NCBI RefSeq assembly: GCF_000003815.2
Contig: NC_049991.1
Location: forward strand, 3,954,437 to 4,018,436
Direction of reading: 5' to 3'
DNA: 64,000 nt
Source: Branchiostoma floridae
Taxonomy: Eukaryota > Chordata > Leptocardii > Amphioxiformes > Branchiostomatidae
Of the stretch, positions 61,328 through 64,000 are shown piece after piece. The notes under the pieces were generated by a model. That model saw only the letters and a list, made by a program, of their open reading frames with translations. It ran no database searches and was not told the DNA's origin. The position numbers and the translations under genes were made by a program. Position 1 is the first letter of the stretch; the number at the start of each line of letters is the position of its first letter.

Positions 61328-63768
61328 TCACTTAGTCAGCTGGAGTAGCTGAAGAATAGTTTTCTCAGCAGAATAGCCAAACACGTCAAAGTCCGGCTTG
61401 TACTTTCTTTCAATACGTTGTATTTCTTTTAGTGGTATTTCTCGATAAACATCCAAGATCTTTTTCTTGCCCTGGCGTTCTTTCGCTCGAGGGAAAATGT
61501 TTTCTTTTCCTTTGACACCAACGACGTTTCGAAAGAAGGTGTTCAAGTCAGTAGCTAGAGTCTCAGTGTGGGCAATGAAGTCAAATTGAACCTGAAAAAA
61601 TAGAATAAATGCAGTTACAACGGGGTAACTTGATACTCTACGTATACGTGCACGCTCGTACTCAACAATTTACGGCAAAGGCCAAACAGAAACCCACTCA
61701 TCCTGTAAATGTAAAGAAAGTACTGTTTTCTTTTATTAGAATGTGTTGCTAATATTTATACCTATTAAGAACATCATCCTTTTTCGAAGGCGACGCGAGA
61801 AAGCAGGCGGTATCAACATCTGGTCACCTTTGACCCACTGCTGACATCACATTTTCCACTGCTGACGTCACATGACGTCACATTTTTGGGGACAAATGTC
61901 AGACTGAGGGAAGAGATACATCGCCTTCATGCCGATGTGAAGGAAGAACATGTCTATTTTGATAAATGATTTTTGTACCAGCAATTTTATATGATTTTAC
62001 ATGTATCTTTTAAAGAAACATCTCGATTGTAACAGAGAAGCCGGTTAAACTATCAATAAATTCAGGCATTTTGTGACTTTTTTTTCAAACAAGCAAATAA
62101 ACAAATAAAGAAATAAGGAAATACGTATACGTAGCCTCCAAAGCAGGCTCTTTGGGGCCTTTTTTGCCCATAATACAATTTTCCTGTACTGTGTCGCCGA
62201 TTGCCAGCCATCGCTGATTACTGGCGACCTAGTAAAACAGAAATGGCCTGCAAACGTGTATCATGAGCCAAAAAAGGCCCCAGAGAGCCTGCTATGGAGG
62301 CTAGTAATACATAAGTTTACAGAAAATCAGTGTACTTACTTGGCAAAGTGGGCAATAATCAGAAACCAGCGCCCAGTGCTCATTATTTTGCCATCTATCT
62401 GTGTCGTCTGTTACAGCTCTTATGAAGGCCAAAAATGGAACTAGGTGATATGTTCCATTTTTGGATTTAAAAAAGCCGTAGTCCTCGTCGTATGGAAGCT
62501 GCAAAATCAGATTAGTAATGGTTTGATGCAATAATTGATAAAAAGAAAAAGCCATTGACATAGACATGAATAGATAATAATTTTCGAGGACATAAGTGAC
62601 CGCTTATCTAAGCCCCCATATCATATGCATATCAGCTTTCACTATCAATCTAGAAAATATAGATATTACACTTTTAAAAAGTTCTGATTTGAACCGGAAA
62701 CGTTTCTTGAAAAAATCGCAATTGTATATGATCTCTTTCTTGTTGTAGTATACTTATAAGTCATCTAAAACCTTACATAGATCGAGAAATTTGCGTTCAG
62801 GAATGGCGAAAAACATCGCGTACATTAGCGGCAATGACAGCCATTTAGTGGACTCATGAAAGATCTCAAAATGTCGCAACCTCTCGCGGGATCTGTGTGA
62901 CGTCAAGGCAAGGGAAGCTAGCGTATGATTGGTTTAGATATAAAATGTGGGTCGCAATTTTTTTTATCAAGACAGCCTCTGCTTGCGTCCAAGCCGGCAA
63001 AAACAAAGTGAGACCGCCATTTGACGAGTGGGCAACCTTCTGGCGGAAAAGCTGTACATTAACCCTATTCAGACCGGGCTTCTTTGGTCATCCCTGGACG
63101 GGGGGGCGGGGGGTGTGGGGTTTGGGGGGGGGGGCTTTTGAGGCCGTCCTTTTCTAAGTTCTATAACTCTTGAACGACGTGCCGTAGGGCCACCAAAATT
63201 TCAGGACATGATGTCGACATAATATTTAACAAGTACCTGACGTTTGACGTTACACTAACGTAAGATGACGTAATTATGACGTCATCAATTTGATTATATT
63301 GGCCGGATCCATGAAAAAAAGGGTATTCTCTGAAAACTTCAAGTTATGCTACAAAAATGTAACAACAAGTGCAGATAACAGAAAAGAAATGGAAAATTAG
63401 TCAAACTTCGTAAATTTGTTGCCAACAATATTTTAGGAAAACTCACCAAATTTGGTGGCTCTAGCGTAAGGCGTTCTGGCGTAATAGGACATCGAAGTTG
63501 GCGCAGGCCTCAAAGCCCCCCCCCCCGGTCTGAATAGCCCGGGTTAAATGTATTACTAGACTACCCATGTAGTCCCATATAGTGTTCTTTTACCATTTTC
63601 AATGAGTAAGAAATACATGCAGACTAAAATTTCCCCACCTTTGTTGTTGATGCGTTCCAACCAATCGTTTCCAGCATATCTTGGTACTTCATATTGTCAC
63701 GGACTTGTCTTCCGTTTGAGACGAAATGTTCTTTTCCTCCAAAGAAAAATAAGTAATCCGAGACCAAT
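61328..63768 (-). CDS. Carbohydrate sulfotransferase (Sulfotransfer_2 / CHST family), C-terminal three exons, partial
   Basis: Exons 63639-63768, 62340-62498 and 61328-61591 join in frame (phases 2, 0, 0) and end with a stop at 61328; upstream exons lie beyond the right edge. The first visible exon opens with (R)LVSDYL, in the position of the RLVSAY 3'-phosphate-binding motif of Golgi chondroitin/dermatan/HNK-1 sulfotransferases. The second carries PFLAFIRAVTDD, NEHW and YCPLCQ, and the third VQFDFIAHTETL and, near the end, YKPDFDVFGYS, all in the order typical of the family's C-terminal half. It should transfer sulfate from PAPS to a glycan in the Golgi lumen. The exact acceptor cannot be read from this part. 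Asp replaces the usual Ala in the LVSAY motif. Confidence 0.8.
62131..62307. mobile_element. MITE with 34-bp inverted termini in a sulfotransferase intron
   Basis: TAGCCTCCAAAGCAGGCTCT..GGGGCCTTTTTT and its near-perfect inverse AAAAAAGGCCCC..AGAGCCTGCTATGGAGGCTA bound about 110 bases of interior. Located about 30 bases from the donor of exon 62340-62498. Confidence 0.85.
63062..63542. mobile_element. piggyBac-type MITE in a sulfotransferase intron
   Basis: Terminal inverted repeats CCCTATTCAGACCGGG and CCCCGGTCTGAATAGCCCGGG, flanked on both sides by TTAA (63058-63061 and 63543-63546), the target site of piggyBac elements. Poly-G/poly-C tracts sit just inside the ends. No transposase. Confidence 0.75.
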
Positions 63769-64000
63769 CTACATAATAAGATACAAAACGTATTGTCAGC
63801 TTTCTTTGAACCACTGCTATATTCATTATGACACATATATGTTGCGAAGATTATGCATACAAATACTAATTTATTTAGTATTCATTTCTACACATTTCAT
63901 CTTTATCTAACGAAAAGTAGACTTTGGGGCATCAGCGAAATACATGAAAACACATAGAAGTCACATAACATCATAAATTTCGTGTCATGCCACTTCCGTT

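Overview
This is eukaryotic, metazoan DNA. Coding pieces are short exons with GT/AG borders lying in AT-rich introns, with AATAAA poly(A) signals, TATA boxes, tRNA-derived SINEs, LINE fragments and many MITE-like inverted repeats. The gene content (CBM14 chitin-binding repeats, a C-type-lectin-like secreted protein, a fibrinogen/angiopoietin-like leader exon, a carbohydrate sulfotransferase) and the repeat style suggest an invertebrate deuterostome, most likely an amphioxus (Branchiostoma). That species assignment is inference; no search was run. || Layout. Positions 758-2429 (+) carry a five-exon gene for a small secreted protein: a short C-type-lectin-like domain followed by two eight-cysteine repeats. 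About 2.4-9.7 kb is gene-poor, with a LINE remnant, an orphan signal-peptide exon (minus strand) and a SINE. From about 9.8 to 57.8 kb the window is dominated by five head-to-tail copies (A-E, all minus strand) of one gene. Each copy has a TATA box, a signal-peptide exon, a Thr/Ser-rich mucin-like exon, a string of exons each coding exactly one six-cysteine CBM14 (peritrophin-A) domain, a tiny terminal exon (N/D-Y-G-Q-stop) and an AATAAA signal. Predicted proteins: A 476 aa (5 domains), B 387 aa (4), C 315 aa (3, plus one transposon-broken domain exon), D 647 aa (7), E 481 aa (5). Positions 61328-63768 (minus) hold the last three exons of a carbohydrate (chondroitin/HNK-type) sulfotransferase that continues beyond the right edge. 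|| The CBM14 locus is duplicated at two levels: whole genes in an 8.6-11.6 kb tandem array, and domain exons inside the genes on a 0.6-0.75 kb unit. All internal domain exons are phase 0-0, so exons can be gained, lost or skipped without breaking the frame. A third layer is upstream of each gene: two to four copies of a roughly 0.9 kb unit containing a promoter-related core, and in the distal copies a CRE palindrome and a SINE. Each gene copy also carries its own later insertions (Helentron-like elements, a LINE, a G-rich foldback element, MITEs, and an unexplained 1.39 kb insert flanked by 42-bp direct repeats), which serve as markers of duplication order. || Functionally the array most plausibly makes secreted, glycosylated, multivalent chitin-binding proteins for a mucus or gut-lining barrier. 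No Ig V domain is present, so these are not VCBPs. Dosage, domain number and promoter units all appear to be evolving quickly.
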